From contig DDLU01000221.1 of the NCBI GenBank assembly GCA_002340305.1, positions 1-22,891 of the forward strand: a stretch of 22,891 nucleotides of DNA, given 5' to 3'. Below the pieces are notes generated by a model. It saw nothing but the letters and a program-made list of their open reading frames with translations. It did no database searches and had not been told where the DNA came from. Positions within the stretch are counted from its first letter, which is position 1. The number at the start of each line of letters is the position of its first letter. The DNA is from Desulfovibrio sp. UBA2564. Its GTDB lineage: Bacteria > Desulfobacterota > Desulfovibrionia > Desulfovibrionales > Desulfovibrionaceae. A program made the position numbers and the translations under genes. This document shows positions 1 through 7,725 of the stretch, in pieces.

Positions 1-50
1 TCGGTGTCTGGATGTTTGCCATGAGTATTCCCAAAATCTGGCCTGCTTAA
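1..50 (+). CDS. C-terminal end of an upstream gene (partial)
   Basis: An open frame enters the window and ends at TAA 48-50, giving a 15-residue tail GVWMFAMSIPKIWPA. The tail is hydrophobic and rich in Trp and Met, as at the end of a membrane protein. Too little is visible to name a family. It lies on the same strand as thrC, about 110 bp upstream. Confidence 0.45.
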   Translation, partial: GVWMFAMSIPKIWPA

Positions 51-60
51 AGAATTAAGA

Positions 61-140
61 AGTTTTGATGCGCTACGCGCTTTTGATAATTTGATTTCGC
101 CTCCGGCGGCCAAAGGAGCTAGGCCCCTTTGGAATCCCTA
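61..140. repeat. GC-rich palindromic intergenic element before thrC
   Basis: The spacer before thrC holds three short inverted repeats: GCGC-tac-GCGC at 70-80, the cgcctccggcgg core around 99-109, and CCAAAGG...CCTTTGG at 110-132. It is much more GC-rich than other spacers in this window. From general familiarity, related cgcctccggcggc...ccaaagg strings recur between genes in Desulfovibrio genomes, so this may be a dispersed repeat. Only one copy is in the window. It has no T-tract and ends about 10 bp before the thrC ribosome-binding site. Confidence 0.4.
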
Positions 141-163
141 ATAGTTTTTAGAGAGGATGAACA

Positions 164-1615
164 ATGAGTCTTGCTAATAAGTTTCCTGAGTATCGTGGTA
201 AAATGGAATACAACTGCTTAGGCTGTGGTTCCAAATATGACATCAATGAACTTCACTACACCTGCCCTGAATGTGGTTCTGTTTTCATCCTCGAAGACTT
301 GAACTTTGCTGAACTGAAAAAGACCAGCGGCAAAAAATGGCGCGAAATCTTTGATGCTCGCTGCGGTACTAAAAATGATGCACTGCGCGGTATTTTCCGT
401 TTCTACGAACTTTTCGCGCCGGTTATGGAAGAAGACGATATCCTTTACCTTGGTGAAGGTAACACCCCTATCGTCGCTTCCAGTCAGGCTCTTAATGCTG
501 TGACCGGAATCAAAACCGCTTATAAAAACGATGGGCAGAACCCCAGTGCTTCTTTTAAAGATCGAGGCATGGCTTGCGGATTCAGCTACATCAACGCATT
601 GATGAACAAAAACAACTGGGATGAAATCCTGACTGTTTGTGCTTCTACTGGTGATACTTCCGCTGCAGCAGCACTCTATGCCTCTTATATGAAAGAAGGA
701 GTTAAATCCGTTGTTATCCTTCCGCAGGGCAAAGTTACCCCGCAGCAGCTGGCCCAGCCCCTGGGTAGCGGTGCGAAAGTTCTGGAAGTTCCCGGCGTAT
801 TTGATGACTGCATGAAAGTTGTTGAAAACCTTGCGGATAACTACCGCGTAGCATTGCTTAACTCCAAAAACTCATGGCGTATTCTGGGACAGGAATCTTA
901 TGCATTTGAAGTCGCCCAATGGTATGATTGGGACCTCAAAGACAAATGCATCTTCGTGCCCATCGGAAACGCAGGTAACATCACCGCTATCATGGCCGGT
1001 TTCCTGAAATTGTATGAACTTGAGATCATCAGCGACCTGCCCCGTGTCTTCGGTGTACAGTCGGCACATGCTGATCCGGTATACCGCTACTACTCTGTAG
1101 AAGATCCCAACGAACGCGAGTATAGACCGGTTAAAGTTCAGCCCTCTGTTGCACAAGCCGCAATGATCGGAAACCCTGTTTCCTTTCCGCGTGTAAAACA
1201 TTTCGCAGAGAAATTTGAAGCTATCGGCGGCAAGAAAGCATTTCAGGTTGTGCAGGTCAGCGAACAGATGATCATGGACTCCATGCTGCTGGCTAACTCT
1301 CACGGACACATTGCCTGTACTCAGGGCGGTGAATGTTTCGCCGGACTAATCCGTGCTAAGAAACTGGGGCTGATCTCTGAGGACGAAAGCGCAGTGCTCG
1401 ACTCTACTGCTCACCAGCTCAAATTCATCGGCTTTCAGGACATGTACTACCAAAACGATTTCCCCGCTGAGTATGAAGTCTACCCCGACTCTACCCGCGC
1501 GAACAAGCCTGAACTCGTTATTGAAGGGAGCGAAAAAGAGAAGATGTCCGAAGCTGATTATATTAGCAAAGCAGCAGATAACGTAGTTTCCATGCTAGGT
1601 TTGGAGAAAAAATAA
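164..1615 (+). CDS. thrC: Threonine synthase (PLP-dependent)
   Basis: Converts O-phosphohomoserine to threonine, the last step of threonine biosynthesis, in the cytoplasm. The 483-aa product is a fold-type II PLP enzyme. SASFKDRG places the PLP-binding lysine at Lys132, GEGNTP at 97-102 is the usual N-terminal threonine synthase motif, and a Ser/Thr-rich phosphate loop (CASTGDTSAAAA) follows. The N-terminus has two CxxC pairs (Cys18/21 and Cys34/37), a zinc-ribbon-like knuckle seen in some ThrC proteins. The start is supported by GAGAGGA at 151-157, 6 nt upstream of ATG. The TlyA-type gene begins immediately after its stop codon, so the two are probably co-transcribed. The main alternative is another threonine-synthase-like PLP enzyme. 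Confidence 0.95.
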   Translation: MSLANKFPEYRGKMEYNCLGCGSKYDINELHYTCPECGSVFILEDLNFAELKKTSGKKWREIFDARCGTKNDALRGIFRFYELFAPVMEEDDILYLGEGNTPIVASSQALNAVTGIKTAYKNDGQNPSASFKDRGMACGFSYINALMNKNNWDEILTVCASTGDTSAAAALYASYMKEGVKSVVILPQGKVTPQQLAQPLGSGAKVLEVPGVFDDCMKVVENLADNYRVALLNSKNSWRILGQESYAFEVAQWYDWDLKDKCIFVPIGNAGNITAIMAGFLKLYELEIISDLPRVFGVQSAHADPVYRYYSVEDPNEREYRPVKVQPSVAQAAMIGNPVSFPRVKHFAEKFEAIGGKKAFQVVQVSEQMIMDSMLLANSHGHIACTQGGECFAGLIRAKKLGLISEDESAVLDSTAHQLKFIGFQDMYYQNDFPAEYEVYPDSTRANKPELVIEGSEKEKMSEADYISKAADNVVSMLGLEKK

Positions 1616-2359
1616 GTGGCAAAAAAGGAACGCGCAGATCAGATACTTTTCGCTCAAGGGCTTTCCGAAAGCCGTGAGCAGGCTAAGCGCATGATCATGG
1701 CAGGACAGGCTCACTATCTCAAGGATGGTCAGAAACTACCGGTTACTAAACCCGGGATGCAGCTTGACCCTGATCTTGAGATCGTAGTCAAAGGTCGTGA
1801 CCGTTTTGTCAGCCGCGGCGGCTATAAGCTCCTGACTGCTATTGAAGAACTCGGACTTAATCCTGAAGGCAAAGTAGCCATGGATGCCGGAGCTTCCACC
1901 GGGGGCTTTACCGACTGTATGCTTCAGTTCGGTGCATTGCGGGTTTACGCTGCCGATGTCGGTTACGGTCAGTTGCACTGGAAACTCCAACAGGATAAGC
2001 GGGTTACAAACCTCGAGCGTATAAACTTACGCCATGCGGAAGAAAATCTCATCCCCGAAAAGGTTGATCTTGTTGTTTGCGACGTATCCTTCATCTCGCT
2101 GACAAAAATTCTGCCTGCACTGGTGCGTTTTCTTAACGAAAATGGCGAAGTTGTCTGTTTGATCAAACCTCAATTCGAGGTCGGTCCCGGTCAGACCGAT
2201 AAAGGCATTGTCCGCGACAAGAACCTTAGACAGCAGGCTGTGGATATGATTGTAAATTTTGCTTCCACAGAACTGGACCTTCATTTAAAGGGATTAGTTC
2301 CTTCAAGTATTAAAGGTCCCAAAGGAAATCAGGAATATCTCGCGTATTTTGTTCGCTGA
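1616..2359 (+). CDS. tlyA: TlyA family rRNA (cytidine-2'-O)-methyltransferase
   Basis: A 247-aa TlyA/hemolysin-A family protein with an N-terminal S4 RNA-binding domain (about residues 4-62) followed by an FtsJ-like Rossmann methyltransferase. The SAM-binding motif is DAGASTGGFTD at 90-100. Likely catalytic residues are Lys71 (RGGYKL), Asp156 (CDVSFIS) and Lys184 (KPQFEVG). Characterised TlyA proteins 2'-O-methylate cytidines in 16S and/or 23S rRNA; the older hemolysin name reflects a secondary activity. The start is GTG directly abutting the thrC TAA, with GGAG at 1603-1606 inside thrC, which suggests translational coupling. No clear hairpin terminator follows. Confidence 0.9.
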   Translation: MAKKERADQILFAQGLSESREQAKRMIMAGQAHYLKDGQKLPVTKPGMQLDPDLEIVVKGRDRFVSRGGYKLLTAIEELGLNPEGKVAMDAGASTGGFTDCMLQFGALRVYAADVGYGQLHWKLQQDKRVTNLERINLRHAEENLIPEKVDLVVCDVSFISLTKILPALVRFLNENGEVVCLIKPQFEVGPGQTDKGIVRDKNLRQQAVDMIVNFASTELDLHLKGLVPSSIKGPKGNQEYLAYFVR

Positions 2360-2770
2360 TATAATTATTACACTAATTCATTCACAAGCATTCTTTTAGA
2401 GCTTTATTTAACCAGATGTAACATCGTTTAATACTAAAAGGTTTAAAACAACATAAAATAAATCTTGCCTATAAATAACTATTGCACATTCCTAATACTA
2501 CATAAACATAGGCGGACAGCATTGCATTGCAATACAAAAATTATGCATTGAACTTTACATTAAAATTTCACTCCAACTAATTAAACATACATATATGTAT
2601 GCTAAATTAGATAAATTTAGACTGTATTATTTCTACTACAATTTGCATTTGCGTCAATTTTACTTTACTTAATTTAACATTCAAGCTAGTCAGTATATGC
2701 ATTTTTTTGAGGGGATGACTTTATCTAATTCAAGTCATTAAGCATTTTCAGCATTTTTGAAGGAGTGTAT
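2360..2770. other. AT-rich leader between tlyA and the porin gene
   Basis: About 410 bp with no plausible gene. It is strongly AT-rich and probably holds the porin promoter, but I cannot pick one hexamer pair with confidence. It contains a perfect 16-bp palindrome CATACATATATGTATG (2586-2601), a near-palindrome ATTGCA-T-TGCAAT (2521-2533) and a short direct repeat of agcattttt just before the ribosome-binding site. Confidence 0.5.
2586..2601. promoter_or_regulatory. 16-bp perfect palindrome upstream of the porin gene
   Basis: CATACATATATGTATG equals its own reverse complement, about 170 bp before the porin start. Perfect symmetry of this length is typical of a dimeric regulator site, but the AT-rich composition lowers its significance. 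I do not recognise a regulator. Confidence 0.3.
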
Positions 2771-4066
2771 ATGAAGACTAAATTTACAGCATGTTTGGGC
2801 ATGCTGATCATCTTAATGGGACTTGCGATAGCCCCCGGACTCAGCAGCAAAGCTGAGGCAGCGGGCTTTGCCATCTACGAGTGGGGAGCTCGTGGTAATG
2901 CTCTTGGTGGCGCAATGGTAGCAAAAGCTGATGACCCGTCCGCAGTTGCATGGAACCCCGCAGGCATTACCCAGTTGGAAGGTACTCACATGCAGGTTGG
3001 TGTGGCAATGATCTCTCCCAAGATGGATCTAACCACCACCTACAACGGTGCTTCCACTAAAAACAGCATGACCAATAACGTTTTCTTTGTTCCCAACGTA
3101 TTCGTTACCCATCAGGTAAACGATAGCGTATGGGTTGGTGTTGGTAGTTTTACACGTTTCGGACTTGGTACTGAATTCGATGAGAACTGGGCAGGTAGAT
3201 ATGCATCCTACAACACTGCTATCGAAAGTTATTCCCTGAACGCCAACATCGCCTACAAATTCAACGATTTTATTTCTATGGCAGTCGGCCTTGAATTCAT
3301 GAAAGTCCGTGCCGACCTTAGAAAAAAATTTGATGCATCCGGTATAAAAGACCCCACCACTTACAACACCGACGTTGACCAGCGCATCATCGTAAACGGA
3401 TTAACACCCGGTCTTAACGCAGGTATCCACATTACTCCTAACGACCAGTGGAGACTCGGTCTGTCCTGGCGCAGCAAGATGAATCAGAGAGCTTCCGGTT
3501 CTTCCAGCTACAATGTTTCCCCCGGTGCCGCTGCTATCAACATAAACAATCTTTTCAATGACTCTGACATCTCCATGGATATGAATACCCCGCATATGAT
3601 TTTCGGTGGAATTGAATACAAGCCCATTGAAAATCTGAGTCTCGAATTTGACGCAGTCTACTCCATGTGGAGCGACTACAGTGCAATTGAATACCATTTT
3701 GACAATGCTGCAGCTGTTGGTCGTACCGATGTTGAATCCACAAAAAAATGGAATGATGTATGGAGATTCGAAGTAGGTATGGAATACAAGCCTATCGAAG
3801 ACCTCGCGCTCAGAGTCGGTTATTTCTACGACCAGAGCCCCATTCCCGATGGATACATTGACTACATGCTGCCTACCAGTGACCGTCAGAACGTATCTCT
3901 CGGTATCGGCTGGAAATACGAAAACTTCAAAGTTGATGCTGCGTACAACTATCTTTGGATGAAAGACCGCACTATTGAAGCCAGACCTACAGAAGGTGTT
4001 CTTCATACTGAGATCAGTAACTCCCGCACTCACATTGTAAGCCTCGACTTGGGATTTGAATTCTAG
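2771..4066 (+). CDS. FadL/OmpP1 family outer-membrane transporter
   Basis: A 431-aa beta-barrel of the FadL/OmpP1/TodX family, which carries long-chain fatty acids or other hydrophobic compounds across the outer membrane. Residues 1-30 form a Sec signal peptide ending SKAEA. The mature N-terminus AGFAIYEWGARGNALGGA, followed by DDPSAVAWNPAGI, is the family signature that plugs the barrel. The rest alternates polar and hydrophobic strands and ends in the aromatic terminus LDLGFEF, as expected for BAM-dependent insertion. I chose ATG 2771 over GTG 2765 because AGGAG at 2761-2765 sits 5 nt before the ATG and overlaps the GTG. The gene appears monocistronic, with its own long leader and terminator. 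The substrate is unknown. Confidence 0.9.
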   Translation: MKTKFTACLGMLIILMGLAIAPGLSSKAEAAGFAIYEWGARGNALGGAMVAKADDPSAVAWNPAGITQLEGTHMQVGVAMISPKMDLTTTYNGASTKNSMTNNVFFVPNVFVTHQVNDSVWVGVGSFTRFGLGTEFDENWAGRYASYNTAIESYSLNANIAYKFNDFISMAVGLEFMKVRADLRKKFDASGIKDPTTYNTDVDQRIIVNGLTPGLNAGIHITPNDQWRLGLSWRSKMNQRASGSSSYNVSPGAAAININNLFNDSDISMDMNTPHMIFGGIEYKPIENLSLEFDAVYSMWSDYSAIEYHFDNAAAVGRTDVESTKKWNDVWRFEVGMEYKPIEDLALRVGYFYDQSPIPDGYIDYMLPTSDRQNVSLGIGWKYENFKVDAAYNYLWMKDRTIEARPTEGVLHTEISNSRTHIVSLDLGFEF

Positions 4067-4088
4067 ATCCTAACAAATAGAAATTGAA

Positions 4089-4122
4089 AAGGCCCGCTCC
4101 ATCTGGAACGGGCCTTCTTTTT
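4089..4122. terminator. Bidirectional terminator between convergent genes
   Basis: The stem AAGGCCCG...CGGGCCTT (4089-4116), extended inward by TCC/GGA around one mismatch, has a T-rich tract on the plus side (TTCTTTTT) and an A-rich tract upstream that becomes U-rich on the minus side. It can end both the porin gene and the converging DUF4139 gene. Confidence 0.85.
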
Positions 4123-4140
4123 GGTCATCACTAACTTACT

Positions 4141-5697
4141 TTATTTTCCGAGACCTAAATCAATTTTCATATCATCCGGGGCAACCATTTCAACTGAATA
4201 GTCCACTACGACTTTACCAGCAGCAGGAACTTCTGCAAGCCACTCAAAATTATCATCCTTAGTTTCTGCATCAGGATTGGTTTTAACTTCAAGCTTAATA
4301 CGCTTATCGCCTGAAACCGGTGCAGGCTCTTGAATAAGAACCCTAAGCGGAGCCTTACGGCTGCTTTCAAGTTCCAGACTATACTTCCAGCTATAACTCT
4401 GTTTGGAACTGAACATACCCTGCTCGCCCGACCTCTTCGCAATAATTTTTCTCTCAGCTTTAAGCATGGGATCAGAACCGAAAAACATTTTTTTCTTTTT
4501 ACCGGAGAAAACAAAACGTTTCTTGCCGATCATGGTCCCTTCCATGAATATTAATGCTGAACCAGCGGGGTAATCTTTGGCCTCTGCAAGCATTGACTTG
4601 GCAGAGACAAATACATCCGGGCTCATCGAAGGACGTGCTACGAATGAGAATTCTGATTTCCACACTTCACTTCCAACTGCATACTTACGTGTACTCCCTG
4701 CGGGAATTGTTTTTTTACCCATTTCCCACAGTGAGTACGTCGCTTTGCTTACCCGTTTGGGGGCGCGTTTAACTCCCCCCCCCATGGAGGCTGCCTTAGC
4801 CATAGGCGCAGCTTCCATAGCCATATTCATCTGATCCATGGCATATCGCTCCATTTCCGGTTCAGGATCGGGACGAGGCTCGATCACCCAGCGTCCAAGC
4901 TCTGGAGGTGAAATTCTGGAACGTTTCTTAACAGTAGCCAGAGCAACGTCACAGTTCTTGAAATCCATTCCGCTACCCTGTCTGATTTCTGCTTCAAAGG
5001 TAAACTGGACCTTACCCAAGCCGGGATAGGCATCCAGCTTATATTTGGGAGTCCAGCCACAATTACGCAGCATATATCCAATTTTAAAGAAAGCACTTTT
5101 GGCTCCCTTAGCAGCAATAGAAACTTTCACATTCCAGATAGATTTGCCGCCCCCGGTCATTTCCTGCAACTGACGCTTCAACTCGCTAATCAGTTCCTGC
5201 AATTCATCGACCTTGACCTGAAGTTTAGCGGATTCGGTATATAGCTTTGCAAGATTACTAACCACCTGTCCGGCAACTTTTCTCAAATCAGCAGGCTTGA
5301 TCTGCTGTTCCCTGCCCCTTTCCTGCCAAAAAACAATTCCGCCATCCACGGCCTGTTTCTGGGAAACAACGGCGTTACGCTTAAATTTTAACTGATCAAT
5401 CTTCTTTCCCAATTCAGTAGCCGCAGGAGATTCAGACAAATCACTCCTACTCCATGAAACATCATTTACGGCCACTCCCTTTGTAAGAGAGGCAATAGTA
5501 AACGTCTCCGGCACGGCCTGACCGGAAAGGGTGAACATCACGTAATCTCCATTCACATCATTCTTGACATCAGCTTTTACATTACTGCTAAAGTCAGCCC
5601 CGGATGGGTAAAAAACTACCCTTTCAGCTGTAGCCAAAGCAGATCCGCACAATAAAGCCAGAATGAATAAAGTCAGGCATATAATTTTTTTACACAA
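4141..5697 (-). CDS. DUF4139 (MuiA-like) secreted protein
   Basis: A 518-aa exported protein resembling the DUF4140/DUF4139 (mucoidy inhibitor MuiA) family; the molecular function is unknown. A Sec signal peptide spans about residues 1-22 (ending ALA). A beta-rich N-terminal part is followed by coiled-coil segments (about 94-130 and 148-182). The DUF4139-type region begins near 190 and includes GYMLRNCGWTPKYKLDA (207-223), close to the usual 'Y..NAGW.P.Y.L.A' motif. A low-complexity Met/Ala/Gly linker (about 285-310) contains three glycines coded by a run of nine G (4775-4783 on the plus strand). The start is TTG, supported by GAGG 8 nt upstream and no better in-frame alternative. It is divergent from galE. 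Confidence 0.75.
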   Translation of the reverse strand: MCKKIICLTLFILALLCGSALATAERVVFYPSGADFSSNVKADVKNDVNGDYVMFTLSGQAVPETFTIASLTKGVAVNDVSWSRSDLSESPAATELGKKIDQLKFKRNAVVSQKQAVDGGIVFWQERGREQQIKPADLRKVAGQVVSNLAKLYTESAKLQVKVDELQELISELKRQLQEMTGGGKSIWNVKVSIAAKGAKSAFFKIGYMLRNCGWTPKYKLDAYPGLGKVQFTFEAEIRQGSGMDFKNCDVALATVKKRSRISPPELGRWVIEPRPDPEPEMERYAMDQMNMAMEAAPMAKAASMGGGVKRAPKRVSKATYSLWEMGKKTIPAGSTRKYAVGSEVWKSEFSFVARPSMSPDVFVSAKSMLAEAKDYPAGSALIFMEGTMIGKKRFVFSGKKKKMFFGSDPMLKAERKIIAKRSGEQGMFSSKQSYSWKYSLELESSRKAPLRVLIQEPAPVSGDKRIKLEVKTNPDAETKDDNFEWLAEVPAAGKVVVDYSVEMVAPDDMKIDLGLGK

Positions 5698-5907
5698 ATC
5701 AATATCCTCGGTTAGTCATCATAAAATAGTTCCAGCAGAATCAACATAACAGATATTAACCAAGTTCAACAGTATTCAATCAAGGCTTTATTAAATAGAA
5801 TATGTCTTTCCAGTAATCTCCATGCACACTCTCGACAAATTGGTCATTTTGATAAATAGTCTTTGCAATTCATCTTGCATTTATTCAAAAACAACCGGAG
5901 CATAATA

Positions 5908-6894
5908 ATGAGTAACAAGCTTTCCCTGCTCGTCTGCGGCGGTGCGGGATATATAGGTTCGCATATGACTAGAATGATTGCCGAAGCGGGACATGATGTC
6001 ACTGTCTTTGACAACCTTTCCACAGGCCATGCAGAAGCCTTAAAATGGGGCAAATTCATTCAGGGGGACCTGCGTAATCCGGCAGATCTTGAAAAAGTGT
6101 TTATTGAAGGTTCCTACGATGCAGTTTTCCACTTTTCAGGCCTGATCGTTGTCAGTGAATCGGTGGAAAAGCCCTTTGAATACTATGATAATAACGTGAC
6201 CGGAACCCTGAATCTGCTGGAGGCTATGCGTAAGCACGGCGTGAATAAATTCGTATTCTCATCCACAGCCGCAGTTTATGGTGATCCGGTGATGGACATG
6301 ATCACAGAAGATCACCCGCTCAAGCCCTTAAATCCATACGGCAGAACCAAGCTTCAGGTTGAAGAAATTTTGCAGGACTATGCAGTTGCCTACGGCTTGG
6401 ATTCAGTATGTTTCAGATATTTCAATGCTGCCGGAGCGCATCCGGACAGTCTGATAGGTGAAGCTCATTCACCGGAAACCCATCTCATACCCAATATTCT
6501 GCTTAGCTGCATTGATGAAAACCGCAGATTGAAGATTTTCGGCAGCGACTACCCAACCCCGGACGGAACCTGTGTACGTGACTACATCCATATTCTGGAC
6601 CTCTGTGACGCACATCTCAGAGCTATCGGGTTTATGGACAGCAACACCGGGGCCCATTCCTTCAACCTTGGTAACGGGAAAGGATTCAGTATCCTTGAAG
6701 TAATCAAATCATCCAGCGAAGTCATCGGCAGAGAAATCAGATTCGATTACGAACCGGCCAGAGCCGGAGACTCGCCCCGCTTAGTGGCCGACAGCTCAAA
6801 GGCGGTTGAAATGCTTGGATGGACACAAAAATATGCTGACTTACGTGAAATTATAGAAACGGCCTACCGCTGGCATAAAAATCCCGCTTTCTAG
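5908..6894 (+). CDS. galE: UDP-glucose 4-epimerase
   Basis: Interconverts UDP-glucose and UDP-galactose, supplying galactose units for cell-surface polysaccharide. The 328-aa extended SDR protein has the NAD-binding GGAGYIGS at 11-18, the catalytic Tyr144-x3-Lys148 (YGRTK) and Thr120 within SSTAAVYG. NPYGRTK, RYFNAAGA and the C-terminal RAGDSPRLVADSSKA are typical of GalE. ATG 5908 is preferred over an upstream in-frame TTG at 5863, because CGGAG (5896-5900) lies 7 nt before the ATG and the NAD motif then starts close to the N-terminus, as usual. It stands alone, flanked by a divergent DUF4139 gene and a convergent methyltransferase. Confidence 0.93.
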   Translation: MSNKLSLLVCGGAGYIGSHMTRMIAEAGHDVTVFDNLSTGHAEALKWGKFIQGDLRNPADLEKVFIEGSYDAVFHFSGLIVVSESVEKPFEYYDNNVTGTLNLLEAMRKHGVNKFVFSSTAAVYGDPVMDMITEDHPLKPLNPYGRTKLQVEEILQDYAVAYGLDSVCFRYFNAAGAHPDSLIGEAHSPETHLIPNILLSCIDENRRLKIFGSDYPTPDGTCVRDYIHILDLCDAHLRAIGFMDSNTGAHSFNLGNGKGFSILEVIKSSSEVIGREIRFDYEPARAGDSPRLVADSSKAVEMLGWTQKYADLREIIETAYRWHKNPAF

Positions 6895-6912
6895 GCGGGG
6901 TATTTATAAAAT

Positions 6913-6964
6913 AAAAAAGGCTGGAGCTTGCATCATCCAATGCAAACTCCAGCTTTCTTTTATT
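6913..6964. terminator. Bidirectional terminator downstream of galE
   Basis: The stem GCTGGAG...CTCCAGC (6920-6953) is extended by TTGCA/TGCAA (6928-6932 and 6941-6945). It is followed by TTTCTTTTATTTT on the plus strand and preceded by AAAAAA, which gives a U-run for minus-strand transcripts. It serves galE and the converging methyltransferase gene. Confidence 0.85.
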
Positions 6965-6982
6965 TTCTTACTTTAGAATCTT

Positions 6983-7717
6983 CTAGCGGGTGATCAAGAG
7001 GATATCCTGATGATTACCGGCCTTGCGACCGCACCAATCTCCAAAAAGAATTTCTTTAATCTTGAACCCTCGCTGCTCAAACATGTTCAAAGCGAATTTC
7101 TCATCATATCCGACCGCATCCATTGGATCTTTAGGATCTGCAGTATAAAAAATGCCGTACTTAAAGAAATCATGCGTGCTTTTACCCTGATCCATCAACG
7201 TATTGGACTCTTCATTGACCAGAAAAAAGGTCACAAAAATTCGCCCATTATCATTTAACACACGATCCATTTCCTTGATATAATTCATAATATCTTCAGG
7301 CATCATGTGCGTAAACACAGAATTGAGCATAATCAGGTCAAAACTGTTATCTGCATATGGAAAGACAAACTCAGATGCTTTGGTCTGAGCATAAGGGTTG
7401 TATGTTGAATTAAAAATATCAACAAGTTGGAACCTGAAATTAGGAAACTCAGAAGTGATATTTTCCGTGCACCACTTGATGCCCACAGGGAAGGTATCGA
7501 AGCCTTCATAGCCGCCTTCCTCAGACAGGTAATCCAAAAGGGGAAAAGCCAAGCGCCCGATTCCACAACCGATGTCCAAGACTTTCCCGTCCGGCTTAAG
7601 ATCTAACTTGTCCCGGCAGAAACCAATCATCTTGTTTCCTACAGCGCGAAAATTACCACCACCGAAACAAATATGCAGATCCTGTGGAGGATCAGGTATC
7701 TTATTAATATCTCTCAT
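6983..7717 (-). CDS. Class I SAM-dependent methyltransferase
   Basis: A 244-aa cytoplasmic methyltransferase. VLDIGCGIGR at 46-55 is motif I, which binds SAM. The acidic residue ending motif II is in EGFDTFP, and a motif IV-like segment follows at FDLIMLNSVFTHM. The protein belongs to the Methyltransf_11/25 type; the substrate cannot be told. It starts 8 nt after the stop of the DsbA-like lipoprotein gene. Those 8 nt are all T on the coding strand and no Shine-Dalgarno is visible, so translation probably depends on coupling to the upstream gene. The N-terminal CFGGGNF suggests a subfamily with its own recognition segment. Convergent with galE; a role in glycan methylation is possible but speculative. 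Confidence 0.8.
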   Translation of the reverse strand: MRDINKIPDPPQDLHICFGGGNFRAVGNKMIGFCRDKLDLKPDGKVLDIGCGIGRLAFPLLDYLSEEGGYEGFDTFPVGIKWCTENITSEFPNFRFQLVDIFNSTYNPYAQTKASEFVFPYADNSFDLIMLNSVFTHMMPEDIMNYIKEMDRVLNDNGRIFVTFFLVNEESNTLMDQGKSTHDFFKYGIFYTADPKDPMDAVGYDEKFALNMFEQRGFKIKEILFGDWCGRKAGNHQDILLITR

Positions 7718-7725
7718 AAAAAAAA

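Noticed and set aside
872..1309. 145-aa minus-strand frame inside thrC
   Set aside because: Lies wholly antisense to a clear threonine synthase gene, with no recognisable domain or promoter.
2600..2610. TGCTAAATTAG in the porin leader, similar to the island operator
   Set aside because: Only part of the inverted repeat is present, in very AT-rich DNA and far from the island; chance similarity is likely.
3401..4033. 210-aa minus-strand frame inside the porin gene
   Set aside because: Antisense shadow of a well-supported FadL-family gene; composition is not that of a known family.
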